A DNA stretch of 64,000 bases. Origin: Rhodocyclales bacterium. Lineage in GTDB: Bacteria > Pseudomonadota > Gammaproteobacteria > Burkholderiales > Rhodocyclaceae. The stretch lies in assembly GCA_028292485.1 (NCBI GenBank), contig JAQGMG010000005.1, positions 183,252 through 247,251 of the forward strand. Direction: 5' to 3'. Below, piece by piece: positions 36,179-46,038 of the stretch. The position numbers were made by a program, and so were the translations under genes. How positions within the stretch are numbered: the stretch's first letter is position 1; each line of letters begins with the position of its first letter. Under the pieces are notes generated by a model. The model worked only from the letters and a program-made list of their open reading frames with translations, had not been told where the DNA came from and made no database searches.

Positions 36179-36247
36179 GCGCGGTGAGAGTGCTATTGCG
36201 AAACAGCAATCAAAGCGGCTTGCGTGATTTTTTCAATGGAATGACAA

Positions 36248-36826
36248 ATGGCTGAAGACCCCGATTGGCTGGCGGACGTAGAGCGCTGCGGTGTGAAGCG
36301 CCCGCTGCTCAAGGAGCAATCCATGTGGGCGATCTGGGTCTATCGCTACGGCAGGCGCGTGGACCGTCGTGCCGATGGCTTCATCAAGCGCAGGCTGACG
36401 ACTGTCTATTGGCTGTTGTTTCGGCTCGTCGAGACGCTGACAGGTATAGGTCTGCCCAAGGCAGCGCACATTGGGCCCGCATTACGCATATGGCATTTCG
36501 GAAATATTTTTGTACATCCCGGTGTGGTGATCGGTGCGCGCTGCACCTTGCGTCAGGGCGTCACGCTGGGGAATCGTGTCGAGGATGGGCCGGTGCCGGT
36601 GATCGGAGACGATGTGGATATCGGCGCCTACGCGCAGGTTCTCGGCGGAATCCGTCTGGGCGATGGTTGCCGCATCGGTGCGATGGCCGTCGTGCTGACG
36701 GACGTGCCTGCTGGCGCCACTGCTGTTGGCATACCGGCACGTATCGTCGAGATGGCGGGTGGTGAAAGCGCGCCGCTTGAGACTTCGGCAGTGACACGAC
36801 GCAATGCAGAAGAGGTGGGCATATGA
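36248..36826 (+). CDS. Hexapeptide acetyltransferase (serine O-acetyltransferase/WcaB-like)
   Basis: A 192-residue left-handed beta-helix acetyltransferase. N-terminal helices precede the hexapeptide region (GNIFVHPGVVIGARCTLRQGVTLGN, VIGDDVDIGAYAQVLGGIRLGDGCRIGAMAVVLTDVPAGATAVGIPARIV). It belongs to the serine acetyltransferase group, but genes of this size in polysaccharide loci (e.g. WcaB) are thought to acetylate sugars. That role is more likely here than cysteine synthesis. It overlaps the GT4 gene by ATGA, so the two are coupled. Confidence 0.85.
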   Translation: MAEDPDWLADVERCGVKRPLLKEQSMWAIWVYRYGRRVDRRADGFIKRRLTTVYWLLFRLVETLTGIGLPKAAHIGPALRIWHFGNIFVHPGVVIGARCTLRQGVTLGNRVEDGPVPVIGDDVDIGAYAQVLGGIRLGDGCRIGAMAVVLTDVPAGATAVGIPARIVEMAGGESAPLETSAVTRRNAEEVGI

Positions 36827-38106
36827 GGGTTGCGTATCTCGTCAATCAGTATCCCAAGGTCAGCCATAGCTTCATCCGGCGCGAGATCCTTGCGCTGGAA
36901 CGCTCCGGCATCGCGGTCGCACGCTTCGCTGTGCGTGGCTGGGACGGCGATCTGGTCGACGACGAAGACATTGCCGAGCGCAACAGGACGCGATATGTGC
37001 TGCAAGGCGGCGGCATGGCGTTGGTGCGAGCTACGCTTGCGGTTGCGACACGCGCACCACGTCGTTTCATCGATGCACTGAGACTGGCCGTACGCATGGG
37101 GCGGCGGGCTGATCGGCCATTGCCCTTGCACCTGGTCTATCTGGCAGAGGCCTGCTGCCTGGTCGATTGGCTGAACGAAACGGGTGCGACGCACTTGCAC
37201 GCACACTTCGGCACCAATTCGGCGGAAGTTGCGATGCTGACGTCGGTGCTGAGCGGCATCCCGTACAGCTTCACGGTGCATGGGCCGGAAGAGTTCGACA
37301 AGCCCGGTTTCATCGGCATGGGCGAGAAGATTCGCCGCGCTGCGTTCGTGGTCGCGATCACCTCGTTTTGTCGCAGCCAGTTGTTCCGCTGGGTCGAGTA
37401 CGAACACTGGCCGAAGATCAAGGAAGTGCATTGCGGGCTGGAGCAGGCTTTCCACGACGTGGCGCCGGTGCCGATCCCTGTCGCGCCAAGGTTGGTGTGC
37501 ATCGGCCGCCTGTGCGAGCAGAAAGGCCAGTTACTCTTGATCGAGGCTTTGGCGCAACTGGAGCGAGGGGGCACCGTCGTCGAGCTCGTGCTCGCAGGAG
37601 ACGGCGAGATGCGCGCGGCCATTGAAGCGCGCATTGCGGCCCACGGTCTGGGCCGGCGTGTCCGGATCACCGGCTGGATCAGCAGCGTGCAAGTGCGCGA
37701 TGAGCTGCTGGCGGCCCGTGCGATGGTTCTGCCGAGCTTCGCAGAGGGGCTGCCGGTGGTCATCATGGAGGCCATGGCGTTGCGCCGGCCGGTGTTGACG
37801 ACGTACATCGCTGGCATTCCAGAGCTCGTCCTGCCGGGGCAAACGGGTTGGTTGTTTGCAGCCGGCGCCGTCGATGCGCTCGCGACCGCCATGGCCGAAT
37901 GCGTGGCGGCTGCGCCGGCAGTGCTGGAGCAGATGGGCGAGGCCGCGCGTGAACGGGTGCTCGCCAGGCATGACATCGACATCGAAACCGCAAAACTGGC
38001 AAAGCATTTCAGAGATGCGGCAGTCGCGGAGGGCGCATCTGCCGCCGCCGCGACACTGCATGTTGCTGCGGCGGACAAGCGTCCTGCCCTGGAGGCGATG
38101 CGATGA
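36823..38106 (+). CDS. Glycosyltransferase family 4
   Basis: A GT-B retaining transferase of 427 residues. The N-terminal domain starts MRVAYLVNQYPKVSHSFIRREI, typical of WcaL-type GT4 enzymes. The donor-site E-x7-E motif is in PSFAEGLPVVIMEAMA, and LAGDGEMR is a family motif. It is in an overlapping run (ATGA both sides) with the acetyltransferase and the GT2 gene. Sugar specificity cannot be read from the sequence. Confidence 0.92.
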   Translation: MRVAYLVNQYPKVSHSFIRREILALERSGIAVARFAVRGWDGDLVDDEDIAERNRTRYVLQGGGMALVRATLAVATRAPRRFIDALRLAVRMGRRADRPLPLHLVYLAEACCLVDWLNETGATHLHAHFGTNSAEVAMLTSVLSGIPYSFTVHGPEEFDKPGFIGMGEKIRRAAFVVAITSFCRSQLFRWVEYEHWPKIKEVHCGLEQAFHDVAPVPIPVAPRLVCIGRLCEQKGQLLLIEALAQLERGGTVVELVLAGDGEMRAAIEARIAAHGLGRRVRITGWISSVQVRDELLAARAMVLPSFAEGLPVVIMEAMALRRPVLTTYIAGIPELVLPGQTGWLFAAGAVDALATAMAECVAAAPAVLEQMGEAARERVLARHDIDIETAKLAKHFRDAAVAEGASAAAATLHVAAADKRPALEAMR

Positions 38107-39308
38107 GTGCTGCGATCATCATGATCGTCTCCATACTGCTCGGGGTGGCGTGGCTGGTGTTGGCAATCCCGGTTCTTGTTCTGGCGGTGCAGGTGTTCAG
38201 CGCCATGCGCCCTCGTGCCGTGCAAACCGCCGTCGATTGTGACCGGCCGCGCATGTCAGTGCTGATGCCCGCACACAATGAGTCGGAAGGCGTGCGCTAC
38301 CCTATCGCTCTGGTGCTTGCGCAGCTGCGGCCCGGCGATCGTCTGCTGGTCATAGCGGATAACTGCACCGACGATACGGCCCAGATCGCGCGGGAAGAGG
38401 GCGCCGAAGTCGTGGTGCGCCATGACCCCGCACATCGAGGCAAGGGCTATGCGCTTGATTTCGGCATGCGTCATCTAGAAATGGATGGCGTCGCGCCGCA
38501 TGTCGTCGTCATCGTCGATGCGGATTGCGAAGTGGGCCTCGGCGCGCTGGAGAAAATTTCAAAGAGGAGCATGGCAACCGGCCGGCCTGTGCAAGCACTC
38601 TATCTGATGCATAACCGCCCGCAGGGCAGCCGTCGTGGATCAATTGCGGAGTTTGCGTGGCTCGTAAAAAACCTCGTGCGGCCATTGGGTTTCCACCATC
38701 TCGGCCTGCCCTGTCAGTTGATGGGCACCGGCATGGCATTTCCATGGCCGCTGATACGCACGGCCTCCCTGGCCAGCGGACACATCGTGGAAGACATGCA
38801 GATGGGCATCGACCTCGCGCGTGTCGGCGCTCCGCCCCTGTTCTGTCCTGATGCGATGGTTCTGAGTTACTTCCCGAGCAATACCGAAGGCGCGCGCAGC
38901 CAACGTACGCGCTGGGAGCATGGACATCTGGGGGTGATCGTTGGTCAGGTACCGAGTCTTTTGCTGGAGGGCCTGCTGAAGCCGCGCATCGGGCTTCTCG
39001 CTCTGGCTCTCGATCTGAGCGTGCCGCCCATTGCGCTGCTGGCCATGCTGCTGGCAGCGCTCTCTGCCCTGAGCCTGGTGGCGACGATTGCAGGCTTGGG
39101 CGCCTGGCCGCTGGTTACAGCCGCGAGCCTATGCGCGCTGTTCGGCATTGCGGTGTTGGCGGCCTGGCATCGCTTCGGTCGCCAGGCCGTCTCCGCTGCA
39201 GAACTTGCGCAAGCCCTGGGCTATGCCTGCGGCAAGCTACCGCTCTATCTGCGCTTTCTCGTCAGCCGCCAGGTCGAATGGGTGCGGTCCAAGCGCGATG
39301 CGAATTGA
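38103..39308 (+). CDS. Glycosyltransferase family 2, membrane-anchored
   Basis: A processive-type GT2 of 401 residues with an N-terminal helix (LGVAWLVLAIPVLVLAV), a cytoplasmic GT-A domain (MSVLMPAHNESEGVR, IADNCTDDTAQIARE, VIVDADCEV, the Q-x-x-R-W motif QRTRWEHG) and two to three C-terminal helices. The layout resembles enzymes that build beta-linked backbones and also NDP-sugar transferases. It overlaps the GT4 gene by ATGA. Confidence 0.9.
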   Translation: MSAAIIMIVSILLGVAWLVLAIPVLVLAVQVFSAMRPRAVQTAVDCDRPRMSVLMPAHNESEGVRYPIALVLAQLRPGDRLLVIADNCTDDTAQIAREEGAEVVVRHDPAHRGKGYALDFGMRHLEMDGVAPHVVVIVDADCEVGLGALEKISKRSMATGRPVQALYLMHNRPQGSRRGSIAEFAWLVKNLVRPLGFHHLGLPCQLMGTGMAFPWPLIRTASLASGHIVEDMQMGIDLARVGAPPLFCPDAMVLSYFPSNTEGARSQRTRWEHGHLGVIVGQVPSLLLEGLLKPRIGLLALALDLSVPPIALLAMLLAALSALSLVATIAGLGAWPLVTAASLCALFGIAVLAAWHRFGRQAVSAAELAQALGYACGKLPLYLRFLVSRQVEWVRSKRDAN

Positions 39309-39324
39309 TGCCGAAGGGCCTGTG

Positions 39325-40506
39325 ATGCATGCGGACGGTTTCGCGAAGCGTGTCATGAAGAGTGCGGCACCGCCCGATTTCGAGCGCCGCGTATATTGTC
39401 TGCTTGGTCTGCCCATCGACGCGCTTGGCTTGACCGAAGCGGTTGGCAAGGTCGAAGCGGCGGTTGCTACGCGCACGCCTTGTTTCATCTCGACCCCGAA
39501 CCTTAATTTCCTGATGGCGAGCACGCGTGATGAGGCGTTTCGTGATTCGGTGATAGACAGCGACCTTTCCCTGGCAGACGGTATGCCGCTGGTATGGATA
39601 TCGAAACTGCTCGGTTTGCCGATCAGGCAGCGGGTAGCCGGCTCCGACCTTTTCGAGCGCTTGCGCCGTGGTTCAGCCAGCATCAAGGTCTTCTTCTTCG
39701 GTGGGCCAGATGGCGTGGCTGAGCGGGCTTGCGAACGACTCAACGAAGAGGCCATGCCAATGCGCTGTGTCGGCTTCGCGTCGCCCGGGTTCGTTAGCGT
39801 CGATGCCATGAGCGCGCCCGCTCAGATCGATGCGATCAATGCGACGGGCGCAGACTTTGTCGTAGCGGCGTTGGGCGCAAAGAAAGGGCAGGCCTGGATC
39901 ACGCGAAATCGCGCGAACGTCGATGCGCCTGTCATTTCACACCTCGGGGCGGTGGTCAACTTTGTCGCCGGCAGCGTATCGAGAGCGCCGCCGGTGTTCC
40001 AGCGGCTGGGTCTGGAATGGGCGTGGCGCATCAAGGAAGAGCCCGAGCTGTGGCGCCGCTATGCAGACGATGGTTTCGGCCTGCTCGGGCTACTGTTCAA
40101 GAATATATTGCCTGGTGCGCTTGCCAACTTGCTTGCCGCGCCGAATACCATCGCCGTGCAACAAGCGCGGGTGAGCTTGAGGCCCGACATCGTCACGAAT
40201 GAAAATTGCATTGGCATGACCGGGGCCTGGACGGACAAGAATCTCTCACCGCTGCGCGGAGCTCTGGCGCTGGCTGTCACCCCGCACGGCAACCTGCGGC
40301 TGGATATGGAGGGCGTCGTGTGGCTCGACAACGCAGCCATTGCGTTGTTGATACTGCTCTATGGCCATCAGAAGCGCCACGGACTTGCGTTTCAGGTAAG
40401 CGGGGCAGCCAGGTCGGTGCGACGTGCATTGTGTCGAAACGGTGCCGGTTACTTGCTGGATGGCGTTGCGCCCGCATCGCCGGGTCAGGGCAATGGAAAG
40501 TCCTGA
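39325..40506 (+). CDS. WecG/TagA/CpsF-family glycosyltransferase fused to a STAS-like domain
   Basis: 393 residues from ATG 39325, which has GAAGGG upstream (ATG 39298, overlapping the GT2 stop, is an alternative). The first ~265 residues are a GT26 (WecG/TagA) transferase: STPNLNFLMASTRD, LADGMPLVWISKLLG, RVAGSDLFERL, FFFGGPDG and LGAKKGQAWI. From about residue 283 the chain continues with a domain unlike TagA: VTNENCIGMTGAWTD, LRLDMEGVVWLDNAAIALLILLYG and HGLAFQVSGAARSVRRAL, the alpha/beta pattern of STAS/anti-sigma antagonist domains. The residue normally phosphorylated in SpoIIAA-type STAS domains is replaced (VWLDNAA, Asp335-Asn336-Ala337). The fusion is continuous with no frameshift. 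It overlaps the convergent acyltransferase gene by 22 bases. Confidence 0.85.
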   Translation: MHADGFAKRVMKSAAPPDFERRVYCLLGLPIDALGLTEAVGKVEAAVATRTPCFISTPNLNFLMASTRDEAFRDSVIDSDLSLADGMPLVWISKLLGLPIRQRVAGSDLFERLRRGSASIKVFFFGGPDGVAERACERLNEEAMPMRCVGFASPGFVSVDAMSAPAQIDAINATGADFVVAALGAKKGQAWITRNRANVDAPVISHLGAVVNFVAGSVSRAPPVFQRLGLEWAWRIKEEPELWRRYADDGFGLLGLLFKNILPGALANLLAAPNTIAVQQARVSLRPDIVTNENCIGMTGAWTDKNLSPLRGALALAVTPHGNLRLDMEGVVWLDNAAIALLILLYGHQKRHGLAFQVSGAARSVRRALCRNGAGYLLDGVAPASPGQGNGKS

Positions 40507-42326
40507 AGCACCAGCGCAACGCCGTCGTGCGTGAGGTGATCGCGATCGAAGAAAGTCGGAGCACCGCGATGAAGGAGCTGGCAGCGCCCGTTCGGACAGA
40601 GCCGCAGGTTGGGTGAAAAATAGGTGATGTCCTCGTCGGCCAGAGCCTCGCTGAACTGCTTGTCGGCAGCGAAACGTTCGCGTTTTGCCAGCCGATCCTG
40701 CAGACGGAAGCCCGAGATATTTTCGTAGGCAAGGATCAGCGGCACTGGCACGTAATACTCCACGGACGGCCCCACGACGACGACCTGCATCCCCATTTTT
40801 CGCAGGTCGCTCACCAGCCGTTTCAGCGGGGCAATATCCAAAGGCTCCCATCGGCCGGCAATGACAATGTACCTGACCTGACTACTGTGCTTGGGCAGCC
40901 AGTCCTGAAAAATGTACTGCATCAATTTGACGCAGCGTGCGGGGCCTTGCGCTTCAGGCGTTGGTCGACATCCTGACGAAGTGGCTTGCAACACGTTGAG
41001 CGACTCATGCTGCAGCGCGAGTCCTGTGACCAGATTGGCCGCGTGGCTGTCGCCTATGACGAGGACGCTGTCCTTGCCATTCCCCGCTCTCAGGCATTCG
41101 TCGCCCTTGAAGAACTTCACGTCATCGAATTTTGGCGTGAGGAAACACGACCCGGCGCGGAACCAGGAGGTATCGGATTTCAGGGCTGCGGACAGTGCCA
41201 GGGCGTCCGGATGGCGCGACCAGAATTGCTCGCTGACAATCTGAAGGAGAGGAATACTCACCAGCAAGACAAGGCAGCTGCTGGCAAAAGCGAGCAACAC
41301 TTTACGCGGTGCCAGGCGAGTGCCTTGGGTGCGAAATGGCTGTTCGACATACCGCCAGCTCAACCAGCCGAGTATGACGCTGGCAATGACGACCAGAATG
41401 CGGATCTTGAGTGGATACAAAGAGACCAGCATGGCTGCCAGGCAGGTCAGTGGCCAATGCACGAGGTACACCGAATAGGATATCTTGCCCATCCATGTCA
41501 TGAATGGCAGTCGCAACAGCGCGTTGGCGGCCCCGCCCGCACCGGCGCCGGCAATGACAGCGCCTGCACCGAGGACGGGCAGCGCGGCTGACGCACCGGG
41601 GAACTGCATGCTGTCCCGGTAGACGAGACATGCTGTAGCGATCATGCAAAGACCTGCGGCACTGAGACCCTGCTTGACGCCTTGGCGAATGCGCTCGATT
41701 GGATACATGGCCAATAGCGCTCCAGCCAACAATTCCCAGCCGCGTAGCCAAGGCAGGTAGAAGGCCATCGCCTGATTGTGAAAGACCGTGATGGCCGCGG
41801 CCACGAATGAGGCGGCGCCGAGAGCGAGTGTCATCACCCGCCGATGACGCGCGGCCGGGTCTGTGCCGATCAGTATCAAGAGTAGCGGGAAAACCAGATA
41901 GAACTGCTCTTCTACCGCGAGCGACCAGGTGTGCAAAGCGGGAGCGAAAACCTGGTCGCCAAAGTAATCGACGGTGCTGTAGAACCAGAGGTTCGAATAA
42001 GAAAACACTGCGGCAAGCAGCGAGGCGCTGATGTCCGGCGTGAAGGCCGGTGGCGTCAAGGTCAGAAAGAGGCAGGCCGTGACTGCCAGCGTGACGAACA
42101 GTGCAGGAACGATGCGCAGAACCCGGCGCTGGTAGAAACGGGCCAGCGAAAACGTACCCGCATCTATTTCCCGAAGCACTATTCTTGTGATGAGGAAGCC
42201 GGAAATGACAAAGAATACGTCGACCCCGACGAATCCCCCCGACAAGAAAGTCTTGTCCACATGGAACAGCAATACCGATGACACAGCGATGGCGCGCAAG
42301 CCATCTATCTCGCCAATGTGTTTCAT
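40485..42326 (-). CDS. OafA-like acyltransferase with C-terminal SGNH domain
   Basis: A 613-residue membrane O-acyltransferase. The start at 42326 is preferred because GGGG lies nine bases upstream; ATG 42332 is an alternative. The N-terminal family-3 domain reads EIDGLRAIAVSSVLLFHVD, with VDVFFVISGFLITRIVL and FYQRRVLRIVPALF. About ten helices precede a periplasmic SGNH hydrolase-like domain with the block I motif LVIGDSHAANLVTG and a C-terminal D-x-x-H (RDHLTHD). This two-domain form transfers acetyl groups to sugars in the periplasm. It is transcribed against the EPS run and overlaps the TagA-STAS gene at its 3' end. Confidence 0.9.
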   Translation of the reverse strand: MKHIGEIDGLRAIAVSSVLLFHVDKTFLSGGFVGVDVFFVISGFLITRIVLREIDAGTFSLARFYQRRVLRIVPALFVTLAVTACLFLTLTPPAFTPDISASLLAAVFSYSNLWFYSTVDYFGDQVFAPALHTWSLAVEEQFYLVFPLLLILIGTDPAARHRRVMTLALGAASFVAAAITVFHNQAMAFYLPWLRGWELLAGALLAMYPIERIRQGVKQGLSAAGLCMIATACLVYRDSMQFPGASAALPVLGAGAVIAGAGAGGAANALLRLPFMTWMGKISYSVYLVHWPLTCLAAMLVSLYPLKIRILVVIASVILGWLSWRYVEQPFRTQGTRLAPRKVLLAFASSCLVLLVSIPLLQIVSEQFWSRHPDALALSAALKSDTSWFRAGSCFLTPKFDDVKFFKGDECLRAGNGKDSVLVIGDSHAANLVTGLALQHESLNVLQATSSGCRPTPEAQGPARCVKLMQYIFQDWLPKHSSQVRYIVIAGRWEPLDIAPLKRLVSDLRKMGMQVVVVGPSVEYYVPVPLILAYENISGFRLQDRLAKRERFAADKQFSEALADEDITYFSPNLRLCPNGRCQLLHRGAPTFFDRDHLTHDGVALVLQDFPLP

Positions 42327-42372
42327 GACCATTCACCCCGCTGATGCAGGCTCTGTCGGTGCGGCCTGTTAG

Positions 42373-42435
42373 TGACAGGCATAAGCAAATACCATGCGTT
42401 AGTGGTGTGACACTACTTAGTCTTGCTTCCTGTCA
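42373..42435. other. Nested hairpin in the gap upstream of rfbB
   Basis: The outer arms TGACAGG (42373-42379) plus AAGCAA (42383-42388) face TTGCTT (42423-42428) plus CCTGTCA (42429-42435), with only a three-base bulge. An inner TAGTG/CACTA stem is at 42400-42404 and 42411-42415. No T-tract follows. The rest of the 278-base gap between the acyltransferase and rfbB shows nothing else recognisable. Confidence 0.5.
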
Positions 42436-42604
42436 GACGGCCCTGATTCAGCCCAAGCCAGCTTAGGGGCGACCGGGTGCGCAAACAGCCCGCTGGGCTG
42501 CCGAGTGCTACATCGTTTGGCCACAGGCATGCGGTAGACTGGCGACCTTCGGCGTCAAAGCGCATGGCTTTCGGCATCTATCTACACAGGCTCGCGGGCA
42601 ACTC

Positions 42605-43678
42605 ATGACGATTATCGTGACAGGCGGAGCCGGCTTCATCGGCGGCAACTTTGTTCTTGACTGGATTGCGACGACGGGAGAGCCCGTGGTCAATCTCGAC
42701 AAGCTCACCTACGCCGGCAATCTTGAGACACTGAAGTCGCTCGACGGAGACCCACGCCATACCTTCGTGCAGGGCGATATCTGCGACCGTAACCTGGTCG
42801 ATTCCCTGTTTGCTACACACAAGCCGCGCGTCATCGTGCACTTTGCGGCCGAGTCGCACGTGGATCGCTCGATTCACGGTCCCGCCGAATTCGTGCGTAC
42901 CAACGTCGAAGGCACATTCACGTTGCTCGAAGCGGCGCGCGCGTACTGGAATGCGCTGGAGGGCGCCGAGAAAGCCGCATTTCGCTTTCATCACGTGTCG
43001 ACCGACGAGGTGTATGGCTCTCTTCAGCCGAACGACCCGCCCTTCACGGAAACGCACACGTATGAGCCGAATAGCCCGTATTCGGCGAGCAAAGCCGCCA
43101 GCGATCACCTCGTTCGAGCCTGGTTCCACACTTACGGTTTGCCCGTAACGACCAGCAACTGCTCGAATAACTATGGGCCCTATCACTTTCCCGAGAAGCT
43201 GATTCCGCTGATGATCGCCAATGCGCTTGCTGGCAAGCCCTTGCCTGTATATGGCGACGGCATGCAGATTCGTGACTGGCTGTATGTGACCGACCACTGC
43301 AGCGCGATTCGCGCAGTGCTGGCACAAGGTAGGCCTGGTGAGGTCTACAACGTCGGCGGCTGGAACGAGAAACCCAACATCGACATCGTCAATACCATCG
43401 TCAAGCTTCTTGATGAGTTGAGGCCCGACCCCGCTGGCAGCTATGCACGCCTGATCAAGTACGTAACGGATCGGCCCGGCCATGACCGGCGGTATGCCAT
43501 TGACGCACGCAAGATCGAGCGGGAGTTGGGCTGGCGGCCCGCCGAGACATTCGAGACCGGCATCCGCAAAACGGTGGCGTGGTATCTCGCCAACCAGGAC
43601 TGGGTTGCCAACGTGCAGAGCGGTGCCTATCGCGACTGGGTGACAAAGAATTACGGCGATCGCGCGGAGACCCCATGA
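42605..43678 (+). CDS. rfbB: dTDP-glucose 4,6-dehydratase
   Basis: RfbB makes dTDP-4-keto-6-deoxyglucose, the second step to dTDP-L-rhamnose. It has 357 residues. The NAD loop is [13 protein letters not shown], the dehydratase motif with catalytic Asp/Glu is [11 protein letters not shown], and the catalytic Tyr159/Lys163 pair is [11 protein letters not shown]. It leads rfbB-rfbD-rfbA-rfbC, with ATGA overlap onto rfbD. Confidence 0.96.
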   Translation: MTIIVTGGAGFIGGNFVLDWIATTGEPVVNLDKLTYAGNLETLKSLDGDPRHTFVQGDICDRNLVDSLFATHKPRVIVHFAAESHVDRSIHGPAEFVRTNVEGTFTLLEAARAYWNALEGAEKAAFRFHHVSTDEVYGSLQPNDPPFTETHTYEPNSPYSASKAASDHLVRAWFHTYGLPVTTSNCSNNYGPYHFPEKLIPLMIANALAGKPLPVYGDGMQIRDWLYVTDHCSAIRAVLAQGRPGEVYNVGGWNEKPNIDIVNTIVKLLDELRPDPAGSYARLIKYVTDRPGHDRRYAIDARKIERELGWRPAETFETGIRKTVAWYLANQDWVANVQSGAYRDWVTKNYGDRAETP

Positions 43679-44562
43679 AGATCCTGCTACTGGGTAAGGG
43701 CGGGCAGGTGGGTTGGGAGTTGCAGCGCTCATTGGCGCCGCTTGGCGAGCTTATCGCGCTCGATTTCGACAGCACCGATCATTGCGGCGACTTCACGCGA
43801 CCCGATGCAGTCGCTGCCGTAGTACGTGAATTGCGGCCGGACGTGGTGGTCAATTCGGCCGCGCATACCGCAGTGGACAAGGCCGAGAGCGAACCGGATC
43901 TGGCGCGCCTCATCAATGCGACGACACCGGGTGCGATTGCCGAAGTGGTAAAAGCGCAGGGCGGTTTGCTGGTGCATTATTCGACCGACTATGTTTTCGA
44001 CGGCAGTGGCGACACGCCACGCGACGAAACCGCGACGACGGCGCCTCTATCTGTGTATGGTCAGACGAAGCTGGAAGGTGAGCAGCTCATTCAGCAAAGT
44101 GAATGCGCACATCTGATTTTTCGTACCAGCTGGGTGTATGCGGCGCGCGGCGGCAACTTCGCCAAGACCATGCTCAAGCTCGGCAGCGAGCGCGAGGCGT
44201 TGAAGATCATTGACGATCAAGTTGGAGCGCCGACTGGCGCCGAGTTGTTGGCCGACGTAACGGCGCATGCCATCGTCAAAACGCTGCAACGATCCGAGCT
44301 GGCAGGCCTGTACCACCTGGTCGCCAGCGGCGAAACGAGTTGGTATGACTATGCAAGATTTGTATTCGAGCAGGCACGTGCTGCCGGCGTGGCATTGAAG
44401 GTTACGGCAGTGAGCCGCATTCCCACGCGGGACTATTCGACGCCTGCAACGCGACCGTTGAATTCACGCCTTGATACAAGCAAGATAGAAAATGCGTTTG
44501 GCATTGAGCTGCCGCATTGGAAGGTCGGTGCCCAGCGCATGTTGACCGAAATACTCAAATGA
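43675..44562 (+). CDS. rfbD: dTDP-4-dehydrorhamnose reductase
   Basis: RfbD reduces the last intermediate to dTDP-L-rhamnose. ATG 43675 overlaps the rfbB stop (ATGA) and gives 295 residues. The N terminus [20 protein letters not shown] carries the dinucleotide loop. [14 protein letters not shown] and STDYVFDGS are family motifs, and the catalytic Y-x3-K is [10 protein letters not shown]. It is coupled to rfbB and followed by rfbA after 10 bases. Confidence 0.95.
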   Translation: MKILLLGKGGQVGWELQRSLAPLGELIALDFDSTDHCGDFTRPDAVAAVVRELRPDVVVNSAAHTAVDKAESEPDLARLINATTPGAIAEVVKAQGGLLVHYSTDYVFDGSGDTPRDETATTAPLSVYGQTKLEGEQLIQQSECAHLIFRTSWVYAARGGNFAKTMLKLGSEREALKIIDDQVGAPTGAELLADVTAHAIVKTLQRSELAGLYHLVASGETSWYDYARFVFEQARAAGVALKVTAVSRIPTRDYSTPATRPLNSRLDTSKIENAFGIELPHWKVGAQRMLTEILK

Positions 44563-44572
44563 GAGGCTCGCA

Positions 44573-45457
44573 ATGAAAGCACGTAAAGGCATCATCCTCG
44601 CCGGCGGCTCAGGTACTCGCTTGCATCCTGCGACGCTTGCAGTATCGAAGCAGTTGATGCCGGTATATGACAAGCCCATGATTTATTATCCGCTGAGCGT
44701 GTTGTTGTTGGCGGGCATTCGCGACATTCTGATTATCTCCACCCCACAGGACACCCCACGCTTCGAGCAATTGCTGGGCGATGGCAAGAGCTGGGGCATC
44801 AACTTCAAATATGCCATACAGCCAAGTCCCGATGGGCTAGCGCAAGCGTTCACCATTGGCTCAGATTTTCTCGGCGGCCACCCCTCGGCGCTGGTGCTGG
44901 GCGACAATATTTTCTATGGACATGAATTGCAGCGTCGTTTGACGGCAGTGGAAGACAGTGCTGTTGGCGCCACTGTTTTTGCTTACCCGGTGAATGACCC
45001 CGAGCGCTATGGTGTTGTGGAGTTCGACGCGGCAGGTCATGCTGTCAGCCTTGAAGAAAAGCCCCGGGTGCCGAAAAGCCGGTATGCTGTGACGGGCCTT
45101 TATTTCTATGACAATCAGGTTGTAGACATTGCTCGCGATCTTAAGCCTTCGGCGCGTGGCGAGCTGGAGATTACAGACCTGAACCGTGTTTACCTGGAAC
45201 GCAATCAGCTTGATGTGCAGGTAATGGGTCGTGGCAACGCATGGCTGGATACCGGAACACACGATAGCCTTCTTGAGGCTGGACAATTCATCCAGACGCT
45301 TGAAAAGCGGCAGGGCTTGAAGATCTGCTGTCCGGAGGAAATCGTTTGGCGCCAGAAGTGGATTGATGATGCGCAATTGACAGACATCGCGAAGCCCCTG
45401 GCCAAGAGTGGCTATGGCCAGTACTTGCTCCGCGTGCTGGAAGAGAAAGTATTTTGA
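44573..45457 (+). CDS. rfbA: Glucose-1-phosphate thymidylyltransferase
   Basis: RfbA makes dTDP-glucose, the first step of the rhamnose route. It has 294 residues with the nucleotidyltransferase signature [17 protein letters not shown] and the family motifs [18 protein letters not shown] and [20 protein letters not shown] precedes the ATG. Its stop codon overlaps the start of rfbC (TGATG). Confidence 0.96.
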   Translation: MKARKGIILAGGSGTRLHPATLAVSKQLMPVYDKPMIYYPLSVLLLAGIRDILIISTPQDTPRFEQLLGDGKSWGINFKYAIQPSPDGLAQAFTIGSDFLGGHPSALVLGDNIFYGHELQRRLTAVEDSAVGATVFAYPVNDPERYGVVEFDAAGHAVSLEEKPRVPKSRYAVTGLYFYDNQVVDIARDLKPSARGELEITDLNRVYLERNQLDVQVMGRGNAWLDTGTHDSLLEAGQFIQTLEKRQGLKICCPEEIVWRQKWIDDAQLTDIAKPLAKSGYGQYLLRVLEEKVF

Positions 45458-46008
45458 TGAAAGTCACCCCGACGATATTTCCCGACGTTCTGCTGCTTGA
45501 GCCGAAAGTGTTTGGTGACACCCGTGGCTTCTTTCTGGAAAGTTTCAACGCGCGAAATTTTCGCGAAGCTACCGGTCTCGACGTGGAGTTCGTGCAGGAC
45601 AACCATTCGCGCTCCGGGCGCGGTGTCTTGCGCGGCCTGCACTTCCAGAATCCGAAGCCGCAAGGCAAGCTCGTGCGCGTGACACAGGGTGCGGTGTTTG
45701 ATGTGGCCGTAGATATGCGCAAGGATTCGCCGAATTTCGGGAAGTGGGACGGTGTTGAGTTGTCTGGCGAAAATCATCGCCAGCTATGGATTCCCGCAGG
45801 CTTCGCACACGGCTTTCTCGTGCTGTCGGATTCGGCAGATTTTCTCTACAAGACCACCGACTATTACGCGCCGGAACATGAGCACTGCGTGAAGTGGGAT
45901 GACCCCGAGATTGGCATCGTCTGGCCACTGGACGGTATCGAACCGAAAGTGTCGGGCAAAGACGCTCAGGGCAAAGCACTGAAGGAAGCGCTTCCCTACC
46001 ACGAGTAA
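45457..46008 (+). CDS. rfbC: dTDP-4-dehydrorhamnose 3,5-epimerase
   Basis: RfbC epimerises carbons 3 and 5 in the rhamnose route. ATG 45457 overlaps the rfbA stop (TGATG) and gives 183 residues; a TTG at 45454 is also in frame. The cupin-fold signatures are DTRGFFLESFN, RGVLRGLHFQNPKPQGKLV with the catalytic His, and the IPAGFAHGFLVLSD metal-loop segment. With rfbB, rfbD and rfbA it forms a complete set in the order B-D-A-C. Confidence 0.95.
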   Translation: MKVTPTIFPDVLLLEPKVFGDTRGFFLESFNARNFREATGLDVEFVQDNHSRSGRGVLRGLHFQNPKPQGKLVRVTQGAVFDVAVDMRKDSPNFGKWDGVELSGENHRQLWIPAGFAHGFLVLSDSADFLYKTTDYYAPEHEHCVKWDDPEIGIVWPLDGIEPKVSGKDAQGKALKEALPYHE

Positions 46009-46038
46009 ATTGCTGTCGCGTGCGGGGCAAGGCGGCCG

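Noticed and set aside
41302..42336. 344-codon reverse-strand frame in the acyltransferase gene
   Set aside because: Alternative frame of the SGNH acyltransferase; it lacks any family motif while the real frame carries them.
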